The notes beneath the pieces were generated by a model that did no database searches, was not told the origin of the DNA, and was given only the letters and a program-made list of their open reading frames with translations. The position numbers and the translations under genes are program-made. A stretch of 64,000 nucleotides of DNA from Paenibacillus sp. FSL H8-0332 (GTDB taxonomy: Bacteria > Bacillota > Bacilli > Paenibacillales > Paenibacillaceae): contig NZ_CP150145.1 of assembly GCF_037963835.1 (NCBI RefSeq), positions 1 to 64,000 on the forward strand. Direction: 5' to 3'. Each line of letters opens with the position of its first letter. Within the stretch, counting starts at the first letter, position 1. This document shows positions 53,141 through 62,534 of this stretch, piece by piece.

Positions 53141-53722
53141 GTGACGATCAGTCTTTCCAAAGGACAGCGGATTGATCTTACCAAAACCAATCCGGGTCTG
53201 ACCAAAGTAGTTGTAGGACTGGGCTGGGATACAAACAAGTATAGCGGCGGCAAAGATTTCGACCTTGATGCATCAGCATTCCTGCTGCATGAGGACGGCA
53301 AAGCCAAAAGCGAAAATGACTTTGTATTCTATAACAACCCAAGCGGCGGTACTGGATCTGTAACCCACACAGGCGACAATCGTACAGGGGAGGGCGACGG
53401 GGATGATGAGCAGATCGTCGTAGACTTCAGCCTGGTGCCTGCCAATATTCAGCGGATCGGGATCACGGTCACGATCTATGATTATGAGGCCCGGGCACAG
53501 AACTTCGGACAAGTCTCCAACGCCTTCGTCCGCGTAGTGGATGCATCCAGTGACCGTGAGATTCTGCGGTTCGATCTCGGCGAGGACTTCTCCACTGAGA
53601 CTGCTGTGGTCTTCTGTGAATTCTACCGCCAGGGGGCGGATTGGAAATTCCAGGCGATCGGCAGCGGCTTCGCCGGCGGACTAAGTGCATTATGCAAAAA
53701 CTACGGGCTGGACGCGCAATAA
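53141..53722 (+). CDS. terD: TerD-family protein 3
   Basis: The 193-residue protein has [20 protein letters not shown] and the loop [22 protein letters not shown] at 53141 starts [10 protein letters not shown] and is preferred because the conserved N terminus begins there. AAAGAGGG lies a few bases upstream. It is closest to copy 2. Confidence 0.93.
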   Translation: MTISLSKGQRIDLTKTNPGLTKVVVGLGWDTNKYSGGKDFDLDASAFLLHEDGKAKSENDFVFYNNPSGGTGSVTHTGDNRTGEGDGDDEQIVVDFSLVPANIQRIGITVTIYDYEARAQNFGQVSNAFVRVVDASSDREILRFDLGEDFSTETAVVFCEFYRQGADWKFQAIGSGFAGGLSALCKNYGLDAQ

Positions 53723-53816
53723 GAGCTTCAAAGGCGGGATCATCATCGATCCTGCCCTTTTTATACACAAAATCTGATAAGTTGCGCTCTTATCCATGTA
53801 TAAAGGTGGCGTAAGA

Positions 53817-55142
53817 ATGAATACAGAAGTAGTCAAAGGGCAGAAAGCAGACCTGACCAAAGGGAACCCGGGGCTCCGCAGTATTACGGTTGAGATCGGG
53901 TGGAAAGCTCCGTCTTCCATGGATATTGATGCTTCCGCATTCCTGCTTGGAGCGGGCGGTAAAGTGGGCAGTGACGACGATCTGATCTTTTATAATAACC
54001 CGTCTACTCCCTATATCACCTATAAGGATGTACCTGGGACGGCTTCGGGCGGATTGAAGCAGTTCGAGGTCTCGCTGGAACGGATTCCGGCAAACATAGT
54101 GAAGATTGCCTTCACCCTTACTCTGTATGACGGAGAAAACCGCAAGCAGATGTTCGGACAAATGAGTGAAGCGGAGTGCCGGATCGTGAATCAGGCGACA
54201 GGTGCGCAGCTTCTGCGGTGTAACCTTGGAAATCAGTTCTCTGTGGAAACGGCTGTTGTAGTTGGAGAATTATATAGACATGGTGAAGAATGGAAATACA
54301 GTGCGATTGTTGCGGGCTTCTCGGGCGGGCTTAAGGCGCTCTGCGGCAACTATGGCATAGAAGTAGCGGACGAGCCTGCACCGGCACCGAAGCCGCCGGA
54401 ACAGACGCCGTCGCCGGGACGCCCGCCGCTTCAAGTGCCGCCGCCCCGCGCGGAGTCCTCCAGACCGAATATTGTGATTCCTCCACCACCTACACCGGCA
54501 CCGCCTAAGCAGGAGGCTGCTCCCGCACCGGCGCTGAATCTCAATCTGAAGAAGATTGAGCTGAAGAAGAAGGGCGATTCGATTAACCTGAAGAAATCCG
54601 CCTCCGGTCTGGGTGAGCTGTTAATTAACCTGAACTGGAACCAGAAGCAGGGCGGAGGGCTGTTCAGCCGTAACAAGGGCGGGGTGGATCTCGATCTGGC
54701 CTGTCTGTATGAGCTGAAGAACGGCAGCAAAGGCGTGGTGCAGGCACTGGGCAATGCGTTCGGTAACCTGCAGCAGCAGCCTTATATGATGCTCGATGGA
54801 GATGACCGGACCGGCTCCGTAACATCTGGCGAGAATCTGCGTATAAACGGAAGTAAGGTTGCCCAGATCGAACGGATTCTGGTGTTTGCCTTTATTTACA
54901 AAGGAGTTACCAACTGGTCTGAGGCGGATGGAGTGGTTACCCTGAAGCAGGATGGAGGACCGGATATTATCGTTAATCTGGACGAGCATAACAACCGTAA
55001 AGGCATGTGCGCCATCGCGCTGATCCGGAATGTGGACAATGAGACCTTCAGTATTGAACGGCTCGTGCAATATTTCAGCGGTCACCGAGAGATGGATGAG
55101 GCTTATGGCTGGGGGCTTCGCTGGGTAGCGGGAAGCAAATAA
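53817..55142 (+). CDS. Double TerD-domain protein
   Basis: The 441-residue protein has two TerD-like domains: N-terminal (about 1-185; DIDASAFLLGAGGKV, LYRHGEEWKYSAI) and C-terminal (about 245-440; DLDLACLYELKNGSK, LDGDDRTGSVTSGENLR), joined by a Pro-rich linker (about 188-240; PAPAPKPPEQTPSPGRPP, then PPPPTPAPP). The first domain has lost the [12 protein letters not shown] calcium loop (YKDVPGTASGGLKQ instead), while the second keeps a related loop. It may bridge partners rather than bind calcium twice. The ATG at 53817 follows AAGGTGGCG, which rules out the start at 53796. Confidence 0.88.
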   Translation: MNTEVVKGQKADLTKGNPGLRSITVEIGWKAPSSMDIDASAFLLGAGGKVGSDDDLIFYNNPSTPYITYKDVPGTASGGLKQFEVSLERIPANIVKIAFTLTLYDGENRKQMFGQMSEAECRIVNQATGAQLLRCNLGNQFSVETAVVVGELYRHGEEWKYSAIVAGFSGGLKALCGNYGIEVADEPAPAPKPPEQTPSPGRPPLQVPPPRAESSRPNIVIPPPPTPAPPKQEAAPAPALNLNLKKIELKKKGDSINLKKSASGLGELLINLNWNQKQGGGLFSRNKGGVDLDLACLYELKNGSKGVVQALGNAFGNLQQQPYMMLDGDDRTGSVTSGENLRINGSKVAQIERILVFAFIYKGVTNWSEADGVVTLKQDGGPDIIVNLDEHNNRKGMCAIALIRNVDNETFSIERLVQYFSGHREMDEAYGWGLRWVAGSK

Positions 55143-55169
55143 TTTGATATTACCGGAGGCGCAAGTGGA

Positions 55170-55916
55170 ATGGACTGGTTCAGTGATTTTTTTAGGAGTA
55201 TCGGTGAGAATTACGGGCATTTCTTCTCATGGAGTGATATTGCAGGAACGCTCTCCGACCCTGTCAGCTGGGGGATAATCGGAAGCCTGATTCTGCTGGA
55301 GGGTCTGCTGTCGGCTGATAACGCGCTTGTACTGGCGGTAATGGTTAAGCATCTGCCGAAGGAGCAGCAGCGTAAGGCGTTGTTCTACGGTATTATCGGT
55401 GCTTACGTATTCAGATTCCTGGCCATTGGTCTGGGGACCTATCTCGTCAAGTTCACGCTGGTTAAGGTGCTTGGAGCCTTGTATCTCTTCTACATTGCCT
55501 ACAAAGGGTTGTACAAGGGCAGCAGCGGAGAAGAGGGAGAGATTAAGAATAAAGGCGCCTCATTCTGGAAGACGGTACTCCTGGTTGAATTAATGGATAT
55601 TGCCTTCAGTATTGACAGCGTGGTAGCTGCATTCGGTCTTAGCAGTGAAGTATGGGTACTCTTCCTGGGCGGTATCCTCGGCGTACTGATGATGCGCGGA
55701 GTGGCACAGGTGTTCCTCAAACTGATTGCCAGATATCCTGAACTGGAACAGACGGCATTCCTGCTCATTGCACTTATTGCCGGTAAAATGCTTGCCGGAG
55801 CCTTCGGCTATGAATTGCCGCATGTCATTTTCTTTGGGATTCTGATTGCGGTGTTTGCGGGTACTATTCTATACAGCGCAAGCAAACGCAAAAAAGAGGA
55901 AAACCGCAAAGCCTGA
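55170..55916 (+). CDS. terC: TerC-family integral membrane protein
   Basis: The 248-residue protein has about seven membrane spans and the two conserved motifs LLSADNALVLAVMVKHLPKE and ELMDIAFSIDSVVAAFG, with Asp residues in membrane helices that may carry metal ions. TerC proteins are implicated in metal export and in membrane assembly of TerD and TerB. GGAGG precedes the ATG. A hairpin (56060-56085) separates it from the enzyme module. Confidence 0.93.
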   Translation: MDWFSDFFRSIGENYGHFFSWSDIAGTLSDPVSWGIIGSLILLEGLLSADNALVLAVMVKHLPKEQQRKALFYGIIGAYVFRFLAIGLGTYLVKFTLVKVLGALYLFYIAYKGLYKGSSGEEGEIKNKGASFWKTVLLVELMDIAFSIDSVVAAFGLSSEVWVLFLGGILGVLMMRGVAQVFLKLIARYPELEQTAFLLIALIAGKMLAGAFGYELPHVIFFGILIAVFAGTILYSASKRKKEENRKA

Positions 55917-56059
55917 ACCATCTAAAAACCTGATTCATAAGTTCATATGTATAGCTGTACAGGAAGGCGGGGAGTTCACGGGAAGGGTGGACTCCGGCGT
56001 GCTTCCGGGTAATCGTTATATGTTGTAGCATGGCCTTTGCCTGGGTCTTGAGCAAGCCG

Positions 56060-56085
56060 GATGCCGTCCCCTAGAGGACGGCATC
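56060..56085. promoter_or_regulatory. Hairpin between terC and the enzyme module
   Basis: GATGCCGTCC and GGACGGCATC are perfect 10-bp arms, with AGCAAGC/GCTTGCT as an outer pair. No T-run follows. It may be an RNA processing or stability element that separates expression of the TerD/TerC part from the enzymes, or a weak attenuator. Confidence 0.45.
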
Positions 56086-56152
56086 GCTGGTTCTGCTTGC
56101 TTGCAAATGGCTATTTGTCAGGTGCTTGGCACATCATTAAGGGGGAAGGGCC

Positions 56153-57361
56153 TTGAGATATTTCGATTACCTCACACAAGAACAGGAAGCCTCATTATTC
56201 CATGTTCCGCCGGTTTCATTTGATCACACTACCCGCAAGGATTTACTGGCTTATGCCGTCGGAGCAGCCCTTTATATGCCGGCCACCCGTGCCAGTGTTG
56301 CCGAAGATATTATTAAGCTGAGAGCCTCGGGGCTTATCACGGTAATCATAGATTTGGAGGATGCCATCGGGGACGGTGAAGTGGATTATGCTGAAGAGTC
56401 CATCGTCAGGCATCTGGCGTTTCTGTCCGCTTATGCGGAGAATGAGCCGGAGCAGCGCGGCAGTCTTCCGCTGCTGTTCATCCGCGTACGTAACCCTGCA
56501 CAGCTGCGGGATCTGATTTTTCGGCTGGGATCATTAATCACCATGCTGACCGGCTTCGTCTTCCCCAAATTCTCTGTAGAGAACGGTACGGATTATTTCG
56601 AGGCCATTGCCGATTATAATGACACACGGAGCTATTCAGCCCCTGTGCTGTATGGGATGCCGATTCTGGAGAATGCACCGGTTATCTACCGGGAGAGCCG
56701 GATGGATACTTTGCTGGGGGTCCGCGATCTGCTTGGGCAATACCGCGAGTATGTGCTGAATGTCCGGATTGGAGCGACGGACTTTTCCAGTCTGTTCGGA
56801 CTCCGCCGCAGCCCGGATATCAGCATCTATGACCTGACACCGATCCGTGACTGCATGTCGGATATTATTAATGTATTTGGCCGGGTGGAGGAAGGCTACG
56901 TGATCTCAGGACCCGTGTGGGAGTATTTTGCCAGCAAGGGGCACCGGGTCCTCCGCCCGCAGCTGCGGGAGACGCCCTTCGAGGATACCTACGGCAAGCA
57001 TGGCCGCGAGATGCGCAACAGCTTCATCTCAAGCTCGATGGACGGGCTGATCCGGGAAGTGATTTTGGACAAGGAGAACGGCATTGTGGGCAAAACCATT
57101 ATCCACCCTTCCCACCTCAGACCGGTGCAGGCAATGTATACCGTAATGCATGAAGAGTATGTGGATGCCTTAAGTATTGTAGACAGCAATGATGGCAGCC
57201 GCGGCGTGTTCAAGAGTGAATACTATAACAAAATGAATGAAATCAAGCCTCATTTGAACTGGGCCAGACGAATCTTACTACGATCTCAAATATACGGGGT
57301 GTTACATGAACAACAGAATTTTGTCGGATTACTACCCGAGAACGAGTATACACACGTTTAA
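56153..57361 (+). CDS. CitE/HpcH-like lyase of the Ter module
   Basis: The 402-residue protein resembles HpcH/HpaI-CitE aldolases of the TIM-barrel type, with the metal-binding acidic motif VIIDLEDAIGDGE near the N terminus, then FVFPKFSVENG and a lysine-rich motif GKTIIHPSHLRPVQAM at the C-terminal part. Members cleave or form C-C bonds using a divalent metal. In Ter operons it stands with PRTase, HAD and ATP-grasp enzymes. TTG at 56153 follows AAGGGGGAAGGG. It overlaps the PRTase gene by 56 bases. Confidence 0.88.
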   Translation: MRYFDYLTQEQEASLFHVPPVSFDHTTRKDLLAYAVGAALYMPATRASVAEDIIKLRASGLITVIIDLEDAIGDGEVDYAEESIVRHLAFLSAYAENEPEQRGSLPLLFIRVRNPAQLRDLIFRLGSLITMLTGFVFPKFSVENGTDYFEAIADYNDTRSYSAPVLYGMPILENAPVIYRESRMDTLLGVRDLLGQYREYVLNVRIGATDFSSLFGLRRSPDISIYDLTPIRDCMSDIINVFGRVEEGYVISGPVWEYFASKGHRVLRPQLRETPFEDTYGKHGREMRNSFISSSMDGLIREVILDKENGIVGKTIIHPSHLRPVQAMYTVMHEEYVDALSIVDSNDGSRGVFKSEYYNKMNEIKPHLNWARRILLRSQIYGVLHEQQNFVGLLPENEYTHV

Positions 57362-58730
57362 CATTGTCGAGAATCTGCAGGTTACGGTAACGGAAACCTC
57401 CAATCCTTTTCATATGCCCGTGGATTCCTTGTTCTCCATGGCTGCACGAATCAATAAGAAGCGCTCCTTCCTGTTCGTCAGCAAAGTGCTGGGCAAGCAT
57501 ATTCCCGTAGGACCGTATACCCCGCTGCTCAGCGGAGCGGCACTCGCCTTGCTTCTGTATCTGGAGATGAGCGCGGATACCGCTGACCGGGTGGTTATGG
57601 ACCCGCTGATGAACCAGGCCGTTCATGGCCTGATCCATCCTGAATATGCGGAAGAAGCTTATCATGCGCTGCTTGCTGCGCGCCTGGCTCTGCCTGAGCC
57701 GGTTCTGTTTATCGGATTCGCCGAAACCGCTACCGCCTTGGGCCATAGCATGTATAATGCGTTCGCTGGCGGTGCGTCTTATATTCATACCACGCGTGAG
57801 ATGATTCCTGAGCTGGAATCGGTGGTCACCTTTGAAGAGGAGCATTCCCACGCCGTAGATCATCTCTGCTATGCCCTGGACGCCGGGTTGTTATCGGGGA
57901 CAGAGCCGATTGTGCTGGTGGATGACGAGATTACGACCGGTAATACGGCAATTAATACGATCCGGGATATCCAGTCCAAATTCCCGCGCAGGGAGTATGT
58001 AGTGGCTTCTCTCTTGGACTGGCGGAGCGATGCCAATATACAAGCTTACCGTGAGCTGGAGCAAGAGCTGGGTATACGGATAACCGCTTTATCCCTGCTT
58101 CAGGGAAGCATCAAGGTTGAGGGAATACCGCAGCTGCAAGCCGCAGCTGATAGCGGAGCCGCTGCTTCCACAGGCGCAGAGCTTGTAACCACTTATGTAT
58201 TCGACGGTTTAGAGCGGCTTCCGGTAACCTCGGCGGATGGGCAGGGCGTTATCAATTCATCGCCTTATCTGAAGCACAGCGGCCGCTTCGGGCTGGAGTC
58301 TGCGGATAATGCGCAAATAGATGCAGGTGTAAGCCGTGTGGCCAGGCAGCTCCGGGGACTGCGCGAAGGTGCCCGTACGCTGGTGATGGGCGTAGGCGAG
58401 TTCATGTATCTGCCGATGCGGATCGCCGCAGAGATGGGGGAAGGCGTGTTGTACCAGTCCTCGACCCGCAGTCCGATCCATCCCGAGCGGCGTGAGGATT
58501 ACGGCGTGCATAACGCCGCTGCCTATCCGTCCGCAGGCGATACGGAGATCACGAATTTCATCTATAATGTGGACCCCGGCCAGTATGACGATATCTTCGT
58601 CCTGCTGGAGCGGGAGGTACCCTGGCAGCGGATTGCGCCGATGACGGATATTTTACAGAGGCTGGCGGGCAATAAGGTACATCTTGTTGTGCTCAGCTCA
58701 GAACCACATACGGGAGGCTCAGGGCTATGA
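57306..58730 (+). CDS. Phosphoribosyltransferase with TRSP-type C terminus
   Basis: The 474-residue protein has a PRTase core with the PRPP-binding loop LVDDEITTGNTAINTI (about residues 200-215) and a long C-terminal domain (about 300-470; RTLVMGVGEFMYLPMRIA, TRSPIHPERR) of the TRSP type found in Ter operons. It probably transfers a ribose phosphate to an unknown base-like acceptor. Its start lies within the lyase gene and its end overlaps the StiP gene by ATGA, so translation is coupled. Confidence 0.9.
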   Translation: MNNRILSDYYPRTSIHTFNIVENLQVTVTETSNPFHMPVDSLFSMAARINKKRSFLFVSKVLGKHIPVGPYTPLLSGAALALLLYLEMSADTADRVVMDPLMNQAVHGLIHPEYAEEAYHALLAARLALPEPVLFIGFAETATALGHSMYNAFAGGASYIHTTREMIPELESVVTFEEEHSHAVDHLCYALDAGLLSGTEPIVLVDDEITTGNTAINTIRDIQSKFPRREYVVASLLDWRSDANIQAYRELEQELGIRITALSLLQGSIKVEGIPQLQAAADSGAAASTGAELVTTYVFDGLERLPVTSADGQGVINSSPYLKHSGRFGLESADNAQIDAGVSRVARQLRGLREGARTLVMGVGEFMYLPMRIAAEMGEGVLYQSSTRSPIHPERREDYGVHNAAAYPSAGDTEITNFIYNVDPGQYDDIFVLLEREVPWQRIAPMTDILQRLAGNKVHLVVLSSEPHTGGSGL

Positions 58731-59881
58731 AGGGAATAGATATCGAAGCGATTCACAACAGAAGAATATCCCCTCCGGTTGCGCTGGGCAGCTATCCTGC
58801 TTCCGACGTTACCTTTCTGCTCAAGGATCTAAGCGATGTATCCCTGGAGCGGGGAACGGCCGAGCGGGAGGAAGCGATCCAGTCCGGCGTGCATTATTCG
58901 GAGATGCTTCCGGTGGAATACCAGCCGACAGAGCAGTATATCGAATTGTTTCATGAGACGCTGCAGCTGACTGCGAAGAAGGTGGCGCTGGCTGTAGCTG
59001 TGGTGTCCGAGATGATTGTTGCCCGGCGGGGAACGGCGAATACCGTGCTGGTCTCTCTGGCGAGAGCGGGCACTCCTATCGGGGTATTGATCAAACGTTA
59101 TATTCTTGAGAAATATGGAGCGGACCTTCCGCATTACAGCATCTCGATAATCCGCGGTAAGGGGATTGATGAGAATGCGGTGCTCTACATGCTGCAGCAG
59201 CATGGACGGGATGCCGAGCTGCAATTCATCGATGGCTGGACCGGTAAGGGGGCCATCCGGCAGGTGCTGATAGAGGCCTGTGAGAGTATGCATAAGAAAT
59301 ATGGCATTACGCTAAATGATGATCTGGCGGTACTCGCAGACCCCGGGCACTGCTCGGGAACCTACGGCACCCGGGAGGATTATCTGATTCCAAGCGCCTG
59401 CCTGAACTCCACGGTATCCGGTCTGATGAGCCGTACGGTGCTCCGCGATGATCTGATCGGTGCTGAGGAATTCCACGGAGCCAAATTCTACAAGGAATGG
59501 CTGGACAGTGATCTGTCCAACGTATTCGTTGAAGCAATTACCCCGTATTTCGCGGAAGTAGCGGCAGAGGCACTAGCACAGGCTGCGGGGATGCTGGAGC
59601 ATCCGCCGGAGATTACCTGGCAGGGGCTGGCTGATATCCGCAGTATTCAGGATACCTTCGGCATAGATAATATCAATCTGGTGAAGCCCGGAGTGGGTGA
59701 GACGACACGTGTGCTGCTGCGCAGAGTGCCCTGGAGAATTCTTGTAGACAGGCTGGATAATCCCAACCTGCGGCATATTCTGCTGCTGGCTGAGGACCGG
59801 GGCGTGCCGGTAGAGGTCTATCCCGGGCTGACCTACTCCTGCTGCGGAATCATCAAGCCGCTGAAAGGGGAGAGTGAATGA
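58727..59881 (+). CDS. StiP-family protein with PELOTA RNA-binding domain
   Basis: The 384-residue protein belongs to the StiP family (annotated as Cys protease-like; NTVLVSLARAGTPIGVLIKR also resembles a phosphosugar-transferase core; DPGHCSGTYGTREDYLIPSA carries a conserved Cys/His-rich segment). Its C terminus (about 305-375; VGETTRVLLRRVPWRILVD, VEVYPGLTYSCCG) is the PELOTA RNA-binding type. This points to RNA or nucleotide-based chemistry. It is joined to both neighbours by ATGA overlaps. The reaction is unproven. Confidence 0.85.
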   Translation: MKGIDIEAIHNRRISPPVALGSYPASDVTFLLKDLSDVSLERGTAEREEAIQSGVHYSEMLPVEYQPTEQYIELFHETLQLTAKKVALAVAVVSEMIVARRGTANTVLVSLARAGTPIGVLIKRYILEKYGADLPHYSISIIRGKGIDENAVLYMLQQHGRDAELQFIDGWTGKGAIRQVLIEACESMHKKYGITLNDDLAVLADPGHCSGTYGTREDYLIPSACLNSTVSGLMSRTVLRDDLIGAEEFHGAKFYKEWLDSDLSNVFVEAITPYFAEVAAEALAQAAGMLEHPPEITWQGLADIRSIQDTFGIDNINLVKPGVGETTRVLLRRVPWRILVDRLDNPNLRHILLLAEDRGVPVEVYPGLTYSCCGIIKPLKGESE

Positions 59882-60714
59882 TCTACGCCAGCGATCTGGA
59901 CCGTACGCTGATCTACTCTCTTAGCGCGATAGGCGTTCCTGAGGACACCCCCGGTCTGGTTCCGGCAGAGGTTGTTGACGGCAGAACGGTATCGTATATC
60001 TCACAGCAGGCTCTGGCTACACTGAAAGAGCTGGCGGCGAAGATTGTTTTCATGCCGGTGACTACACGTACGATTGCCCAGTACCGGCGGATTAACCTGT
60101 TCCAGGAGACGGTCATTCCGGATTATGCCATCACCAGCAATGGGGGCAATATTCTTGTGAACGGGGTAGTGGACCTGGATTGGCGGACGGCTGTAGGCAG
60201 AGCGGTGGAACGCGGCTCCGCAGCGGCGGAAGAAGCCGAAAGTATCGTGCGTGCTGTGGTCCGGGAAGAATGGATCATTAGCCGGCGGTATTGCGATGAG
60301 CTGTTCTTTACGTTCGTGGTTCACCGGGATTCGCTGCCGCTGGAGGAGATTGCCCGGATGGCGCAGCGGCTGGGTGAGCTTGGCTGGAAGGTATCCCTGC
60401 AGGGGCGCAAGCTCTACATCGTGCCGGAGGCAGTGAACAAAAGCGATGCCATTATCCATGTCCGCCGCACCGTGCATTCGGAGCCGATGGTCGCCTCTGG
60501 CGACTCTCTTCTGGACAAGAGCCTGCTCGCCGCCGCCGACTATGCCATAGCCCCCTGTCACGGAGAAATATTTGCCGAGCAGCAGGCGGGTTTAGTACAC
60601 TTAGAGTATCCGTTTACTGAGCGGCCGGGGGTGTTTGCCGCGGATGAGATTATGCAGTATGTTCACAGGATTTATACACATTTGACAGCATTGGGAGTTG
60701 GACCGCCACCATGA
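59878..60714 (+). CDS. HAD-family phosphatase of the Ter module
   Basis: The 278-residue protein has HAD motif I YASDLDRTLIYS, motif II PVTTRT, and a C-terminal acidic motif ASGDSLLDKSLL. It may remove a phosphate from the module's intermediate. ATGA overlaps occur with StiP before and ATP-grasp after. Confidence 0.92.
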   Translation: MIYASDLDRTLIYSLSAIGVPEDTPGLVPAEVVDGRTVSYISQQALATLKELAAKIVFMPVTTRTIAQYRRINLFQETVIPDYAITSNGGNILVNGVVDLDWRTAVGRAVERGSAAAEEAESIVRAVVREEWIISRRYCDELFFTFVVHRDSLPLEEIARMAQRLGELGWKVSLQGRKLYIVPEAVNKSDAIIHVRRTVHSEPMVASGDSLLDKSLLAAADYAIAPCHGEIFAEQQAGLVHLEYPFTERPGVFAADEIMQYVHRIYTHLTALGVGPPP

Positions 60715-61766
60715 AAAAGGTAAATATATATTTCAACCGCTGGTTCTCTGTTGCCTATCACTATATGAATCTCATCCGGAGCAATGAAGACGGGATTCCG
60801 GTGCAAATCTTCGCCACCCACCCGGATATCCACCATATGTCGCTGCAAGGCGCCGATGTGGCCGGAACCGAGCCGGCGCTCGAAGGCATTGAATACGTGC
60901 AGTTCTGTGTTGATTTTTGCCGCCGGAATGAGATTGATATCTTCATCCCCCGGCTGCATATGCTCGATATTGCGCTGCATGCTTCGCTGTTCGATGAGAT
61001 CGGGACGAAGGTGCTGGTCTGCCGTGATCTGGATCTGCTTGAGATGATCATGGACAAAGGCAAGTTCTATGAGAGCGTGAAGACCAACGGGATTATGACG
61101 ATCCCTGATTATCATGTGGTTAGTAATGCAGAACAGTTCAGGGAAGCTTATGAAGATCTCACAGCCAAAGGACACAAGGTCTGCTTCAAGCCTACCGAGA
61201 CGGAAGGCGGACTCGGATTCCGGATCATTGATAATGACCGCAGTCCCGTGGAGGAGCTGTTCGGGCATGTGACTCCGCTGATCTCCTTCGAGGAGGCTTA
61301 CCGCATCCTTGCAGAAGCCGGGAGCTTCCCTAACCTGATGGTGATGGAGCTGCTGGAGGGCTATGAATATAGTATTGATTGTCTGTCGGATGAGAAGGGC
61401 AATCTGCTGGCCGCCGTCCCCCGCCGGAAGGCGGGCGGCCGTCTGCGGCTGATGGAGTATATTCCAGAGCTTGCGGAGGTTGCCCGCAGGGTGGCTGAGA
61501 CGTACCGGATTCCGTTCAATTTCAATGTCCAGATGAAGTACAGCGGCGGCGTCCCCAAGCTGCTGGAGATTAACCCGCGGATGTCCGGCGGCCTGCATAT
61601 CTCCTGTCTGTCCGGAATCAACTTCCCTTATCTGGCTGTCAAAAGCGCGCTCGGCGGCGAGGTTCTGCCTGCGGAGTTCGAGCATAACGTCCTGGCCAGC
61701 CATGTTGAGCAGCCGCTGATCATGAGAATAAACGGAGAATCCGTGATTACGGATTCCGTGAATTGA
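60711..61766 (+). CDS. ATP-grasp ligase of the Ter module
   Basis: The 351-residue protein has an ATP-grasp fold, with VCFKPTETEGGLGFRIID (ATP-binding lysine and glycine-rich loop), VMELLEGYEYSIDCL and the metal motif EINPRMSGGLHISC near the C terminus. It would join a carboxylate to an amine or similar nucleophile with ATP. It begins within the HAD stop (ATGA) and completes the enzyme set. Confidence 0.93.
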   Translation: MKKVNIYFNRWFSVAYHYMNLIRSNEDGIPVQIFATHPDIHHMSLQGADVAGTEPALEGIEYVQFCVDFCRRNEIDIFIPRLHMLDIALHASLFDEIGTKVLVCRDLDLLEMIMDKGKFYESVKTNGIMTIPDYHVVSNAEQFREAYEDLTAKGHKVCFKPTETEGGLGFRIIDNDRSPVEELFGHVTPLISFEEAYRILAEAGSFPNLMVMELLEGYEYSIDCLSDEKGNLLAAVPRRKAGGRLRLMEYIPELAEVARRVAETYRIPFNFNVQMKYSGGVPKLLEINPRMSGGLHISCLSGINFPYLAVKSALGGEVLPAEFEHNVLASHVEQPLIMRINGESVITDSVN

Positions 61767-61801
61767 GCGTGAAGCATTCACGCTCATAAGAGGTGAGAGG
61801 A

Positions 61802-62521
61802 ATGCAAGCTAAATTCAAAGTACTGGCGTATGCCGGTGCCGGTTATGTCGTAGCCGTACTGACCAGCGGCTTCCTGCCTGAGCTGGTCTCGCTGCTGCTT
61901 CCGGTAATCGGGGCGGCACTTGCGGTGCCGGAGCTCAGGCGCACAAGAGTGAATCTCCCGGTGGAGGTGATTCCTGCCGGACAGGAGCCGAAGGCCATTC
62001 CGGCGGCATCCGCCGCCGCACCGCAGGCTTCGTCTGCTGCCGCTGTTGCGACTCCTGCTGCTGCGGGACAGGCCTCCCCGGCCCAGTCGGGAGCCGGACA
62101 CAGGGAGGAAATACAGATCGGGGCAGAGTTCGCCCCGGTGGTGGAGTATCTCAGTATTCTGGAGGATATGATTATCTCCGAAGGGCAGAAGGATACGCTG
62201 GACAATGAGATTGTCGAGAAGTCGCTGGCGCTGTTCGCCCGGCTGCAGCGCGTCATTCCGCTGCTCCAGGAGCTGGGCAATGGCGAGATAAACCATACCG
62301 TCCGCAGACTGGTGCTGAAGGACCTTAATGGAGTAATCAACCCGTTCCTGCGCCTGGGCGGCGAAGCCAAGACAAGAAACCGGAGAATGCTGCTGAACGG
62401 TCTGCGTGATGTCGATGCCAAAATTTCCGATATTGCGTCGACGATTGAGCACAAAGACCTGATGGAACTTCAGACCAAGGCGGAACTGATTCATCAGCGC
62501 TACAGCAGTTCCGAATTATAG
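61802..62521 (+). CDS. Membrane-anchored helical protein, XpaC-like position
   Basis: The 239-residue protein has an N-terminal hydrophobic region (VLAYAGAGYVVAVLTSGF, LVSLLLPVIGAALAV), a Pro/Ala-rich linker (about 65-105) and a helical domain (about 110-239; VEYLSILEDMIISEGQKD, EKSLALFARLQRVIPLLQEL). In other bacilli a membrane XpaC protein precedes a TelA homologue (xpaC-yaaN), so it could be its counterpart here; the sequence match is weak. GAGGTGAGAGG precedes the ATG; GTG at 61793 is rejected. Confidence 0.65.
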   Translation: MQAKFKVLAYAGAGYVVAVLTSGFLPELVSLLLPVIGAALAVPELRRTRVNLPVEVIPAGQEPKAIPAASAAAPQASSAAAVATPAAAGQASPAQSGAGHREEIQIGAEFAPVVEYLSILEDMIISEGQKDTLDNEIVEKSLALFARLQRVIPLLQELGNGEINHTVRRLVLKDLNGVINPFLRLGGEAKTRNRRMLLNGLRDVDAKISDIASTIEHKDLMELQTKAELIHQRYSSSEL

Positions 62522-62534
62522 GAGGAGGATAGCC

